A stretch of DNA of 64,000 nucleotides, from positions 1 through 64,000 of the forward strand of contig SECN01000001.1 of assembly GCA_004173515.1 (NCBI GenBank). The letters run 5' to 3'. The notes beneath the pieces were generated by a model. The model ran no database searches. It was not told the DNA's origin and saw only the letters and a list, made by a program, of their open reading frames with translations. This DNA comes from Myxococcaceae bacterium (GTDB lineage: Bacteria; Myxococcota; Myxococcia; Myxococcales; Myxococcaceae). Positions 46,875 through 55,708 of the stretch are shown here, one piece after another. A program made the translations under genes and the position numbers. Every line of letters begins with the position of its first letter. The first letter of the stretch is position 1.

Positions 46875-47572
46875 GCGGACACCGCCCCGAGGATGACGCC
46901 ATCGACGACGCGGGGGTGGAGCGCCTGCGGACGGCCCTGCGCGAAGAGGACGCGGTGTCAGGGGCGCCGGTGGACGCGGACCTCGTCTGGCGGGCCGTGA
47001 TGAAGGAGCTGCCGGCGGAGGAGCGCCGGGCGGTCATCGAGCGCGTCGCGGCGGATCCCGCATGGGCCCAGGCCTGGCGTCTGGCGGTGGAGCTGTCCCG
47101 TGCTGCGGCGAAGGTGGAGGCCCCGGCGAAGGTGCTGTCGCTGACGGACCGCAAGGCGAAGCGGTCCTGGCAGGGCCGTCCCGCATGGGTCGCGATGGCG
47201 GCGGTGTGGGTGGTGCTGGCGGGCGTGGTGGTGGTGCTGCGGCAGCAGCAGGGCAAGGACCCGGAGCGGATCCGCGGAGGCGAGGCCGAGGCCATCACCT
47301 CCTCGGTGCCGGAAGCCACCGCGCTTGCCCGCGACGGCTTCGTGTTGCGCTGGAGTGGCGTGCCCCAGGCCACGCAGTGGAGCGTGCAGGTGTCGTCGGA
47401 GGACTTGAAGCTGTTCCACCGCGTGGAGCGGCTGGCGCAGCGGGAGTACACCGTGCCGGCCCCGGTGCTGGCGGAGCTGCCCTCGGGGGCGAGGGTGCTC
47501 TGGCAGGTCGAAGCGCGGTTGCCGGATGGAAGCGTCCGGCGAAGCAGCACGTTCGTGAACCGGTTGCAGTGA
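46871..47572 (+). CDS. One-TM anti-sigma-like protein with periplasmic FN3-like domain
   Basis: The 233-aa product has a cytoplasmic helical part (residues 1-~100, ELPAEERRAVIERVAADPAW), one TM segment (residues ~105-122, WVAMAAVWVVLAGVVVVLR) and a periplasmic ~100-residue beta domain (FVLRWSGVPQATQWSVQV, VLWQVEARLPDGS). The beta domain is FN3-like. There is no zinc-binding HxxxCxxC motif of classical ZAS anti-sigma factors. Its position, overlapping the sigma gene by four bases, and its topology point to a membrane anti-sigma factor that senses something outside. It is 50 bp upstream of a secreted protein gene. Confidence 0.65.
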   Translation: MSGHRPEDDAIDDAGVERLRTALREEDAVSGAPVDADLVWRAVMKELPAEERRAVIERVAADPAWAQAWRLAVELSRAAAKVEAPAKVLSLTDRKAKRSWQGRPAWVAMAAVWVVLAGVVVVLRQQQGKDPERIRGGEAEAITSSVPEATALARDGFVLRWSGVPQATQWSVQVSSEDLKLFHRVERLAQREYTVPAPVLAELPSGARVLWQVEARLPDGSVRRSSTFVNRLQ

Positions 47573-47622
47573 GCGCGCGGCAGGGGCCGCGTCCAATCCA
47601 AGACAAGGCAGAGGGGGCTGTG

Positions 47623-48114
47623 ATGAAGACAATCAATGCGAAGGCTGGATGGGTGCGGGCGTTGGCGGTGGCGACGCTCCTGTGGGGCGTCACGGCGGCG
47701 GCGCAGGCCGCGCCCCTGCCGACCACCGTGGTGACGACGGAGGTCCTGACCGGTTCGGCGAACGACATGGTGGAGGCCTCCATCGATGACGTGGGCGTGC
47801 CGAGCACGGGGCAGGCGGTGCCGGTGACCTTGCGCATCCTGGGCGAGGGGGACGTCGTGCTCGCGACCGTCACGGGGACCGTGAGCACGGGGTCCCCCCT
47901 GCGGGTGAGGGCCCGGGCGCCCTCGGCGGCCGGTGTCCGCGCGCAGCTCATCCTGCATCCGAGCCGCGTGCGGATGGCCGCCGGCGTCCTGACCCTCGAA
48001 CGGGAGGCGCCGCGTGATCCACCTCGGAAGACCGTTTGCGTGGCGGCCAAGGACCCGAACACCACCATGCCGGAGCCCATCACGATGTACTGCTGGGTGG
48101 AAGTCGAGGAGTGA
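47623..48114 (+). CDS. Secreted small protein in the CHAT operon
   Basis: A 163-aa protein is translated from ATG 47623 and has a signal peptide (residues 1-~29, WVRALAVATLLWGVTAAAQA). The mature part is a beta-sandwich-like domain of ~100 residues (AVPVTLRILGEGDVVLATVTG) and a C-terminal piece with two Cys residues (KTVCVAAKDP, TMYCWVEVEE) that may form a disulfide. No known family is recognised. It ends two bases before the start of the CHAT protease, so it could be its inhibitor, substrate or chaperone. This is inferred from position only. Confidence 0.6.
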   Translation: MKTINAKAGWVRALAVATLLWGVTAAAQAAPLPTTVVTTEVLTGSANDMVEASIDDVGVPSTGQAVPVTLRILGEGDVVLATVTGTVSTGSPLRVRARAPSAAGVRAQLILHPSRVRMAAGVLTLEREAPRDPPRKTVCVAAKDPNTTMPEPITMYCWVEVEE

Positions 48115-48115
48115 C

Positions 48116-51004
48116 GTGTCCGGAGGGCGGCGACAGCGCGCGAGGCGACCGGGGCTGCTCACCTTCGTGGTGGGGCTGACCCTGTGTTGCCTCGCGGGGG
48201 CCGCCCCTGCCTCGGAGCCCTCGGCGCTGGCCCGGTGCGAGGAGGGCTTCCTCGCCCACCCGGAGGGCTCCGAAGCGGCGATGTGCTTCTTCCGCGAGGC
48301 CCAGGGCCTGGAGGGGCGCGACGAGGCCCGGCGCAGGCTCCAGGGGCTCATCGCGCGCCATCCGGACCGCCCCTGGCTCACGCTGGTCCTGGGCCACCTG
48401 GAGCTGCTGTCCGAGCCGCGCCAGGCCGAGGCGTCCTACCGTCACGCGGCCCTCGCGTTCCGGCGCCTGGGGGACGCGGAAGGCGAGGTGATGGCCGGCC
48501 TCAACCTGCGCAGCGTGCTGGGGATGCTGGGCCAGACGGAGGAAGCGCACCAGTGGGTCCTGCGGGTGGGCGAGGTGGCCCGGGCCTCCGGTGACGCGCG
48601 CTTGCAGGTGCGAGCGCTCATCCTGGAGGCAGCCGAGCTCTCCGACCTGGGCCAGGACCTGGGGCGCGCCTATCTGCTGCTCAAGCGCGCGGAGGCCCTC
48701 ACCTTTCCCGGGGGCACCGACGGCATGAAGAAGCAGCTGCTGAGTCCCCTGGCCACGGTGAGCGTGAACCTGGGGCGCCTGGACGAGGCGCTGGACGCGT
48801 ATGGGAAGCTCGCGGAGCTCGCGCGGCGCACCCGGGACGCGGGCACGGAAGCGCGCGTGCGTCTGGCCGTGGCGAACCTCGCGCTGCTGCGACACGAGGA
48901 GCGCCCCGAACCGGGAGGCCGTCCGGAGCTGCTGCGGCTCGCGCGGGAGGCGCTCGCGGCGGCCGAGCGCGCGGGCAGCAAGGCCTTCGAGGCGATGTCC
49001 CTGCGCCTCGTGGCGGAGCTGCTGGGCGACGGTCCCGGGGAGCGGCGCGAGGCGGAGGCGTTCCTGGAGCGCTGCATCGACCTCGCACGGACGACGGGGC
49101 TGCCCGAGCGCCGCATCTCCTGTCTGTGGACGCGCGCCGAGCGCCGCGCCCGGGTGGAGGCCACCGCCGCCGACGCCGAGCGCGACGCGGACGAGGCCCT
49201 GCGCCTCGCCGCCGAACACGACAACCCGCTCTACCTCGCCCCGGCCTGGAGGGCGCACTCGATGGTGGCCTTCCGCACGCGGCCCCTGCCGGAGGCGCTG
49301 CGAGAGGCGGAGCGCGCGCTCGACGCGGTGGAGGTGCTGCGCCAGTCGCAGCGCGACGCCTCCAGCCAGGCCGAGCTGTTCTCCGGTTGGGCCAGCGACT
49401 ACCACCGGCTCGCCGGCCGCACGCTGGAGGCCGGCGAGGCCTCCGTCGTGCCACCCCGGGAAGCCCTGGAGCGCGCCTTCACCGTGAGCGAGCGCCTGCG
49501 GGCGAGGACCCTGTTCGAAGCGCTCCTGGCTTCCCGTGCGCTCGCCGCCGGGGAGGACGCGCCGGAGCGCCGGGAGCAGCGGGCCCGCGTGCTGCGCGAC
49601 CTGTCCGCCACCCAGCGGCGGCTGCTCGCGAAGGAGCTGCCCGCGTCCGAGCGCACGCGCCTGCTGGGGGAACTCCAGGAGCTGGAGCGCCGGGAGCAGG
49701 AGCTGCGTCCCGCGCCCCGGCATGCCGCGGTCCAGTTCGCCTCGCTGGAGCAGACGGAGCAGCGCCTGGGCGACGACGAGGCGCTGCTCGTCTTCCTCGT
49801 GGGCGCGGACCAGGACCTCCAGGGCGAGCGAGCGGGAGGCGCGTGGGTGCTGGCCGTGACCCGCGAGGGCACGCACGCGTACCGCCTCCCCGAACGTGCC
49901 CGGCTGCGTCCCGCGGTGGCGCTGCTGTCGGGCCTCATCGAGCGGCGTGACGGTTCGGAGGCGGGGGCCGCCGCCGCGCTGTATGCGCAACTGCTCGGCC
50001 CCGCGCTGCGGGAGCTTCCCCCGCGCGTGTCCCGCCTGTTGTTGGTGCCGGATGGGCCGCTGCATGACCTGGCCTTCGCCGCGTTGAGGGAGCGCCCGGA
50101 CGGTCCGCCGTTGATGGCCCGGTATGAACTCGCGCTGGTGCCCTCCGCGAGCCTGCTGCACCACTGGAGGGAGCGGCCCGCGCGACCTCCGGGAGGCCAG
50201 GCCCTGGTGCTGGCGGATCCGGACCGGAACGCCACCCCGGCGGCCCCGACGGTGGTGGCCACCGCGCGAGGCGGCGTGTTCGGTGAGACCGCGAACCTGG
50301 GCGCGCTCCCCGAAGCAAGACGGGAAGGGCACACCGTGGAGGCGTCCCTGGAGGACACCGCCGTGAGGCCGCGCCTGCTGGTGGGCGCGGAGGCCTCCGA
50401 GCAGGCCCTCAAGGCCACCGCGTTGGACGACGTGCGCATCCTCCACCTGGCCGCGCACGCCGTCGTCGACGTCGAGTCCCCCGAGCGCTCCGCGCTGGTG
50501 CTGGCCCCGGGCGCATCACAGGAGGACGGTCTGCTCCAGCCCCGGGAGATCGCGGAGCTGAAGCTGCGGGACGCGCTGGTGGTGCTCTCCAGTTGCCAGG
50601 GCGCGTCCGGCGCGCTGCTCGCGGGGGAGGGCGTGCTGAGCCTCGCGCGGGCCTTCTTCGAGTCCGGCGCCCGCGCGGTGGTGGCGAGCCTGTGGCCGAT
50701 GCGCGACGCCGAGGCCGCATGGCTGCTGGAGCGCTATTACAGACATCTGGCGCGGGGACAGGGCGTGTCCCAGGCCCTGCGCTCCGCCCAGCGCGAGGCC
50801 TGGGAGGACGGTCAGCCCGCGGCCGCCTGGGCGGGGCTGGTGGTGATGGGAGACGCGGCGCTGGTGCCCGTGCCTTCGCACCGCGCGGAGGTCGCATGGC
50901 CCATGGACCCCGCGTGGTTCTGGAGGGGGTTCGCGCTCCTCGGCGGCGGCATCCTGGTCGCGGGTGGCTTCTGGCGGTGGCGGAGGGCCCGCTCGAAGGC
51001 GTGA
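48116..51004 (+). CDS. Secreted, membrane-anchored TPR-CHAT protease
   Basis: This 962-aa protein starts at GTG 48116, one base after the previous stop. It has a signal peptide (GLLTFVVGLTLCCLAGAAPA), ~500 residues of tetratricopeptide-type helices and then a CHAT domain. The CHAT domain has H781 in LHLAAHA and C827 in LSSCQGA, the catalytic pair of caspase/separase-like proteases. A single TM segment and basic tail close the protein (FALLGGGILVAGGFWRWRR, residues ~940-956). The topology puts the protease in the periplasm. Most TPR-CHAT proteins are cytoplasmic, so this one is unusual. It is the last gene of the sigma/anti-sigma operon, and its target is unknown. Confidence 0.8.
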   Translation: MSGGRRQRARRPGLLTFVVGLTLCCLAGAAPASEPSALARCEEGFLAHPEGSEAAMCFFREAQGLEGRDEARRRLQGLIARHPDRPWLTLVLGHLELLSEPRQAEASYRHAALAFRRLGDAEGEVMAGLNLRSVLGMLGQTEEAHQWVLRVGEVARASGDARLQVRALILEAAELSDLGQDLGRAYLLLKRAEALTFPGGTDGMKKQLLSPLATVSVNLGRLDEALDAYGKLAELARRTRDAGTEARVRLAVANLALLRHEERPEPGGRPELLRLAREALAAAERAGSKAFEAMSLRLVAELLGDGPGERREAEAFLERCIDLARTTGLPERRISCLWTRAERRARVEATAADAERDADEALRLAAEHDNPLYLAPAWRAHSMVAFRTRPLPEALREAERALDAVEVLRQSQRDASSQAELFSGWASDYHRLAGRTLEAGEASVVPPREALERAFTVSERLRARTLFEALLASRALAAGEDAPERREQRARVLRDLSATQRRLLAKELPASERTRLLGELQELERREQELRPAPRHAAVQFASLEQTEQRLGDDEALLVFLVGADQDLQGERAGGAWVLAVTREGTHAYRLPERARLRPAVALLSGLIERRDGSEAGAAAALYAQLLGPALRELPPRVSRLLLVPDGPLHDLAFAALRERPDGPPLMARYELALVPSASLLHHWRERPARPPGGQALVLADPDRNATPAAPTVVATARGGVFGETANLGALPEARREGHTVEASLEDTAVRPRLLVGAEASEQALKATALDDVRILHLAAHAVVDVESPERSALVLAPGASQEDGLLQPREIAELKLRDALVVLSSCQGASGALLAGEGVLSLARAFFESGARAVVASLWPMRDAEAAWLLERYYRHLARGQGVSQALRSAQREAWEDGQPAAAWAGLVVMGDAALVPVPSHRAEVAWPMDPAWFWRGFALLGGGILVAGGFWRWRRARSKA

Positions 51005-51093
51005 TGGGGCCCGGCTGCCTGGCTGCCCGAGGTGCGGGGGGCGAGCCGACTTCACGGGTAGCACCGCAAGGAGACGATCCCCACCCTTGTTCC

Positions 51094-52335
51094 GTGAGCG
51101 CCCCGGCGAATGAGATGGAAACAGATGCGCGGCTCCAGGCACTGGAGAGGCTGCTGGCCCTCCCCGCCGCGGAGCTCCAGCCCACGCTCAACACGGTGGG
51201 CCAGCTCATCTCGGAGCTGCTGAAGGCGGACAAGGTGGACGTCTTCCTCATCGACATGAGCACCCAGTGCCTGGTCGCGGTCGGGACGAGCGACACGCCC
51301 ATGGCCCGCCTCCAGAAGTCGCTGGGCCTGGACCGGCTCCAACTCGCCAACGGGGGCCGTGCCGTCCAGGTGTACGAAACGGGCGAGCCCTTCATCACGG
51401 GCCGTCAGGAGGAGGACCCGGAGGAGCTTGTCGGCATCAAGCACCGGCTGGGGGTCCGCTCCTCCCTGTTGGTGCCCCTGCCCATCGGCATGGAGACCCG
51501 GGGCGTGCTGGGCGTGGCGTCGGCCCGGAATGACTTCTTCACGCAGAAGGACCTGCGCTTCCTCCAGGCCGTCGCGCGCTGGGTGGGAATGGTGGCCCAC
51601 CGGGTGGAGCTGGTGCAGGAGCTGACGAACCTGGCGGTGAAGCAGGCCCGCCGGGCGGCGGCGGAGGAGCTCATCACCGTGCTCGCCCACGACATGGCCA
51701 ACTACCTGCTGCCGCTCCAGGCCCGCATCCAGCTCCTCCAGCGCCGGGCCGTGCGAAACCAGAGCGCGGAGGACCAGCGGGACGCGAACGGCGCGGCGGC
51801 CTCCCTGCGCTCCCTCACCCGGCTCATCCAGGACCTGCTGGACGTGGGGCGCCTGGACCAGGGGCTCTTCACCCTGCGCCCCCAGCCGGTGGATGTGGCG
51901 AGACTCGCGCGGGAGGTGGCCTCCACCGCGGACACGCCCGGGCATCCGGTGCACTACCGGGGGCCCGAGGAGCTGGTGATGCTCGCGGACCCCGAACGCC
52001 TGCGCCAGGCGCTGGAGAACCTGGTGGCGAATGCGCTGAAGCACTCGCCGCAGGGGCTCCCCGTGGGCGTCGACGTGCAGGTGCGGAATCGCCCCGAGGG
52101 GCCATGGGCCCGCCTCGCGGTGACCGACCAGGGACCGGGGATTCCGCCCGAACAACTCCCCACCCTCTTCGAGCGCTTCGCGCGGGGACCCGGCTCCACG
52201 GGGCTGGGAATCGGCCTGTTCCTCGCGCGTCGCGTCGCCGAGTCGCATGGCGGCACCCTGGAGGTGACGTCGAAGCCGGGGGACGGCACGCGCTTCGAGC
52301 TGGCGCTGCCGGAGGCCCCGGCGACCTCCGGGTAG
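51094..52335 (+). CDS. Cytosolic GAF-domain histidine kinase
   Basis: The product is 413 aa from GTG 51094 (VSAPANEMETD); ATG 51115 would give 406 aa. It has an N-terminal GAF domain (residues ~10-165, DVFLIDMSTQCLVAVG, VRSSLLVPLPIGMETRGVLG) and an H-box VLAHDMANYLLPLQARI with the phosphorylated His. The ATPase domain has NLVANALKHSPQG, DQGPGIPPEQL and TGLGIGLFLARR. There is no TM segment, so it is soluble and probably senses a small molecule or redox change through GAF. It lies 90 bp after the CHAT gene and 49 bp before an MlaF-like gene. No response regulator is adjacent. Confidence 0.85.
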   Translation: MSAPANEMETDARLQALERLLALPAAELQPTLNTVGQLISELLKADKVDVFLIDMSTQCLVAVGTSDTPMARLQKSLGLDRLQLANGGRAVQVYETGEPFITGRQEEDPEELVGIKHRLGVRSSLLVPLPIGMETRGVLGVASARNDFFTQKDLRFLQAVARWVGMVAHRVELVQELTNLAVKQARRAAAEELITVLAHDMANYLLPLQARIQLLQRRAVRNQSAEDQRDANGAAASLRSLTRLIQDLLDVGRLDQGLFTLRPQPVDVARLAREVASTADTPGHPVHYRGPEELVMLADPERLRQALENLVANALKHSPQGLPVGVDVQVRNRPEGPWARLAVTDQGPGIPPEQLPTLFERFARGPGSTGLGIGLFLARRVAESHGGTLEVTSKPGDGTRFELALPEAPATSG

Positions 52336-52384
52336 GCAGGGAGGCCTCGCATGCCAGGGAGGCGCGCACTAGGGTGCCAGGGCG

Positions 52385-53179
52385 ATGAGTGACACGGGCC
52401 GTGAGGCGACGCCGAAGCTGACCATCGAGGTGAAGGACCTCCACAAGTCCTTCGGCGGCCAGCCGGCGCTCCGGGGCGTGAACCTGGTGGTGCCGGAGGG
52501 CACGACCTGCGTGCTGATGGGCGTCTCCGGCTCCGGCAAGACGGTGCTGATGAAGCACATCATGGGCCTCATCCGGCCCGACCGGGGCGTGGTGCTGGTG
52601 GAGGGGGATGAGGTGGCGCGGATGAACGAGCCCCAGCTCAACCAGATGCGTCGCAAGCTGGGCATCCTCTTCCAGGCCAACGCGCTCTTCGACTCGCTCA
52701 ACGTCTTCGACAACGTGGCGTTCCCGCTGCGCGAGCGCACCGGCATGCCCGAGCCGGAAATCACCAAGACGGTGAACCAGACGCTGGAGAAGGTGGGCCT
52801 GTCGCACGCGGCCACGCGCTTCCCGGGTGAGCTCTCCGGCGGCATGCAGAAGCGCGTGGGCTTCGCGCGCGCGACCATCCTCCAGCCCAAAATCCTGCTC
52901 TACGACGACCCCACGGCCGGCCTGGATCCGCTCACCACGGCGGCCGTGAACGAGATCATCACCACGGGCAAGCAGCAGTTGGGCGCCACGTCGCTGGTCA
53001 TCACCCCGGACGTGGCCTCCGCCTTCGGCACCGCGGACCACCTGGCCCTGATGCACGAGGGACAGGTGGTCGAGTACGGCCCGCCGGAGCACTTCAAGCA
53101 GTCGCAGCACCCGGAGGTGAAGGCCTTCCTGCGCAACTGGCTCCGGCGCCGCTCCGAACAGCGCCCGCCCAAGGCCTGA
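52385..53179 (+). CDS. MlaF-like ABC ATPase with altered catalytic positions
   Basis: This 264-aa ABC ATPase has Walker A at residues 46-53 (GVSGSGKT), the signature LSGGM at 150-154 and Walker B LLYDDPTAGLDP. Overall it resembles MlaF, which powers retrograde lipid transport to keep the outer membrane asymmetric. Two catalytic places deviate. The Glu after Walker B is Asp (D175), where ABC proteins normally have YDEPT. The H-loop His is Pro (P208, LVITPDVASAF). No permease (MlaE), MCE protein or other Mla gene is adjacent. Either the partner genes are elsewhere, or this is a regulatory or weakly active ATPase. Confidence 0.8.
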   Translation: MSDTGREATPKLTIEVKDLHKSFGGQPALRGVNLVVPEGTTCVLMGVSGSGKTVLMKHIMGLIRPDRGVVLVEGDEVARMNEPQLNQMRRKLGILFQANALFDSLNVFDNVAFPLRERTGMPEPEITKTVNQTLEKVGLSHAATRFPGELSGGMQKRVGFARATILQPKILLYDDPTAGLDPLTTAAVNEIITTGKQQLGATSLVITPDVASAFGTADHLALMHEGQVVEYGPPEHFKQSQHPEVKAFLRNWLRRRSEQRPPKA

Positions 53180-53204
53180 GCCCGGGGCGGGGCTTGCGCG
53201 GGCG

Positions 53205-54707
53205 CTACCAGCCGTTGACGTACCAGGAGTGGCGCAAGGTGTTGTCCGTGCCGCGATAGAAGACATCCATCCGGCCGGGGCCCCAACTGGCGACGTCGGG
53301 CGCGGAGGTCATCTCACCGCCGAGCCAGTTCCAACCGCTCCAACTGGAGCCCGTCCACGCGTTCACCCAGAGGCTGTTGTCCGCGCCACGGCCGAACACC
53401 TCCAGCCGGTTGACGCCGCGAGAGACGGCCGCCGGAGCGGAGGTGAAGGTGCCGCCCAGCGAGTACCAGGGGCTCCAGCCGGCGCCATCCCAGGCCTTGT
53501 GGAGCATGGTGTTGTCCGTGCCGCGAGCGAACAGGTCGATGCGGTTCGGGCCCCAGCTCACCGCGGCCGGATCCGACGTCACGACGCCCGGGATCAGGTT
53601 CCACGACGTCCAGCCCGAGCCCGTCCAGGCCTGGTGGTAGAGCTGGTTGTCCGCGCCCTGACCGAACACGTCCAGCCGGTTCGCGCCCCACGACGCCACG
53701 GCCGGGCCGGAGTTGAAGGTGCCACCCTGCGAATACCAGGGGCTCCAGCCGACGCCATCCCACGCCTTGTGGAGCATGGAGTTGTCCGCGCCGCGCGCGA
53801 ACACGTCGATGCGGTTGTTGCCCCAGGACGCCGCCGCCGGGTCGGAGGTGATGACGCCCGTGTGGAGGCCCCAGCCGCTCCAGCCAGCGCCCGCCCAGTA
53901 CTGGTGGTGCATCTGGCTGTCCAGGCCCCGGACGAACACGTCCAGCCGGTTCGCGCCCCAGGACGCCGCCGCCGGGCCGGAGTTCAAGCCGCCGCCCAGC
54001 GACTCCCAGGGGATGCCGTAGGTGAACTTCGCGCCCTGGACGTCCGTGGCGCTCAGGTTGCCGTTCCCGTTCCAGGCCGGGTTGCAGTAGTTCATCACGG
54101 AGCCCAGGTCCCACGGTCCGATGAGCCAGTCCCCCGACGAGCCCTGCGCGGGTTCGGTGCAGGTGGAGGGCCGGTCCGGCCGGTTCTGCTCATGGGCATA
54201 GCCCAGCGCGTGGCCGAACTCATGCACCGCGATGGCGTCGATGCAGTACTTGAGGCTGCTGGCGCACGACGGGCTCCAGTTGGCGAACGTGAAGTTGAGC
54301 ACCATGCCCTGGGCCATGCCGTTGAGGCCATTGCCCAGCGCCTTCACGTGCGGACCCACGTCACTGATGTTGATGCGCACGCCGCTGGACCAGAACGGAC
54401 ACGTCCCCCAGCCGTAGAAGCGCACGCTCGAGTTCGCCTCCCACGTGCGCGTCACCGCGTCGCGCACCCACTGCCGCTGGGTGGCGTTGCCGGCGGCCGG
54501 GTTCTCCCAACACACGGGGATGCTCACGGGCCGCCAGAGCGTGGAGGACGCCACGTAGAGGTCGGCCTCGCTGCTGCGCGGCGCTTCCAGAGGCGTCTGC
54601 TCGGAAGGCATGGATGCTTCCGGCGCGCCGCCACAGCCCATCAGCGCTCCGACCCCAAGCGTCGCGATCAGCGCCATCCCCAGGCGCTGCGTGCTTTCAG
54701 TGAACAT
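53205..54707 (-). CDS. Secreted zinc metalloprotease with PLL-like beta-propeller
   Basis: This 500-aa protein has a lipoprotein-type signal (GVGALMGC, Cys at residue 25). Residues ~50-240 are a metzincin/astacin-like protease: [11 protein letters not shown] at residues 162-172 holds the three zinc His and the catalytic Glu. The turn around LGSVMNYCN supplies the Met-turn. The rest is six ~45-residue blades of a PLL/fucose-lectin-like propeller (units around 'NRLDVFxRGxDNxxxHxxW'). Such propellers bind sugars. A predator could use it to cleave and hold prey surface proteins. ATG 54707 follows an AGAGGGG box. At DNA level the blades repeat with a 270-bp period. Confidence 0.85.
   Translation of the reverse strand: MFTESTQRLGMALIATLGVGALMGCGGAPEASMPSEQTPLEAPRSSEADLYVASSTLWRPVSIPVCWENPAAGNATQRQWVRDAVTRTWEANSSVRFYGWGTCPFWSSGVRINISDVGPHVKALGNGLNGMAQGMVLNFTFANWSPSCASSLKYCIDAIAVHEFGHALGYAHEQNRPDRPSTCTEPAQGSSGDWLIGPWDLGSVMNYCNPAWNGNGNLSATDVQGAKFTYGIPWESLGGGLNSGPAAASWGANRLDVFVRGLDSQMHHQYWAGAGWSGWGLHTGVITSDPAAASWGNNRIDVFARGADNSMLHKAWDGVGWSPWYSQGGTFNSGPAVASWGANRLDVFGQGADNQLYHQAWTGSGWTSWNLIPGVVTSDPAAVSWGPNRIDLFARGTDNTMLHKAWDGAGWSPWYSLGGTFTSAPAAVSRGVNRLEVFGRGADNSLWVNAWTGSSWSGWNWLGGEMTSAPDVASWGPGRMDVFYRGTDNTLRHSWYVNGW
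53461..54000 (-). repeat. Tandem 270-bp repeat inside the propeller
   Basis: Positions 53461-53730 and 53731-54000 align without gaps (for example GAGTACCAGGGGCTCCAGCC at 53461 and GAATACCAGGGGCTCCAGCC at 53731). Each unit encodes two blades, so every second blade is more alike than its neighbour. A third, shorter copy lies downstream at about 53270-53460. Confidence 0.8.
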
Positions 54708-54930
54708 GGTGTCCCCTCTTGAGTCCGCCCGCTGCATTGGACGGGGCCTGCATGGCCCACGCATCCCCGGGCGCGACACGCCAAACCCTGACACAATGCT
54801 TGACGCACTGGAAGTGAATTCAGGTGAATCCAGTGTCTGCGGGAAATGACCCGGATGCGGTTTGGGGAGGGGCGTTGCGTTTGTTTCGTGAATCACAGCC
54901 GCTGCTGGCCGCCGGGGTATGCTCTGTCGC

Positions 54931-55695
54931 ATGACCTCTGGCGCAAGCAGTCATCGAGGAGCCCGTGGGCGTCGGCCGCGGCTGTCGCGAGACACCGTCG
55001 TGGAGACCGCCGTCGCGCTCGTGCGGGAGCAGGGGTTGCGACAGCTCTCCATGCGGACGCTGGCCGAGCGGCTTCGGGTCACGCCCATGGCCCTCTACAA
55101 GCACGTCGCGAACCGGGATGCGCTCGTGCTGCTGTGCGCGGAGGCCCTCCTCCAGACCCTGGTGTTGCCCGTGGAGCCACGTCTGGTGTTGCCTGAGGGG
55201 CAACGTCTGGTGTTGCCCGCGGAGCAACAGGAGCCGGTGGCGTGGCTCCGGCAGCTCGCGGGCCGTCTGCGCACCGTGGGGCTGGCGCACCCGGGGCTGA
55301 TGGACTTCCTGCTGGAGCAAGGCCCTGTCGTCCACACGGCGCTCGTCATCCTCGACCGGACCGTGAGCGGACTTCACGCCGCCGGCATCCCGTGGAAGGA
55401 GGCGGGGGCACTGCACAACACGTTCTTCTCCTGGCTGGCCGGAGCCATCCGCCGGCAGGAGCCGTGGGGCGTGGGTCCCCCGGGGACGCCCCCGCCGTTC
55501 GAGCGGTTCTTCGCGGCGGCCCAGGCGCTTCCCGCCAGGGATTACCCGGGGCTCGCGCACAGCGTGCCGCACATGCGGGCCACCGACGTGGAGCGGGAGT
55601 TCGAGGCCAGCCTGGGCTTCATGCTGGAGGGCATCCAGCGGCGCATCGACGCGCGGCAGGTCCCCGCGCGCAAGCGCGCCCGTCGCCCGCGTTGA
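54931..55695 (+). CDS. TetR-family repressor
   Basis: The 254-aa product has a TetR N-terminal domain: [19 protein letters not shown], then the helix-turn-helix [19 protein letters not shown]. It is followed by a helical ligand domain of ~180 residues. The start is ATG 54931 ([10 protein letters not shown]), with ATG 54919 as an alternative. Residues ~77-100 are three 8-aa tandem repeats ([24 protein letters not shown]), an insertion not expected in this family. It ends 13 bp from the convergent amidohydrolase gene. A perfect palindrome sits in front of that gene, so it is the likely target. Confidence 0.85.
   Translation: MTSGASSHRGARGRRPRLSRDTVVETAVALVREQGLRQLSMRTLAERLRVTPMALYKHVANRDALVLLCAEALLQTLVLPVEPRLVLPEGQRLVLPAEQQEPVAWLRQLAGRLRTVGLAHPGLMDFLLEQGPVVHTALVILDRTVSGLHAAGIPWKEAGALHNTFFSWLAGAIRRQEPWGVGPPGTPPPFERFFAAAQALPARDYPGLAHSVPHMRATDVEREFEASLGFMLEGIQRRIDARQVPARKRARRPR
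55159..55230 (+). repeat. Three 24-bp tandem repeats in the tetR gene
   Basis: Three copies begin CTGGTGTTGCC (55159-55182, 55183-55206, 55207-55230). Each encodes LVLP plus four residues. The copies differ at a few bases, so the expansion is not brand new. It lies between the DNA-binding and ligand domains. Confidence 0.85.
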
Positions 55696-55708
55696 GGCTG
55701 GCTTCGCG

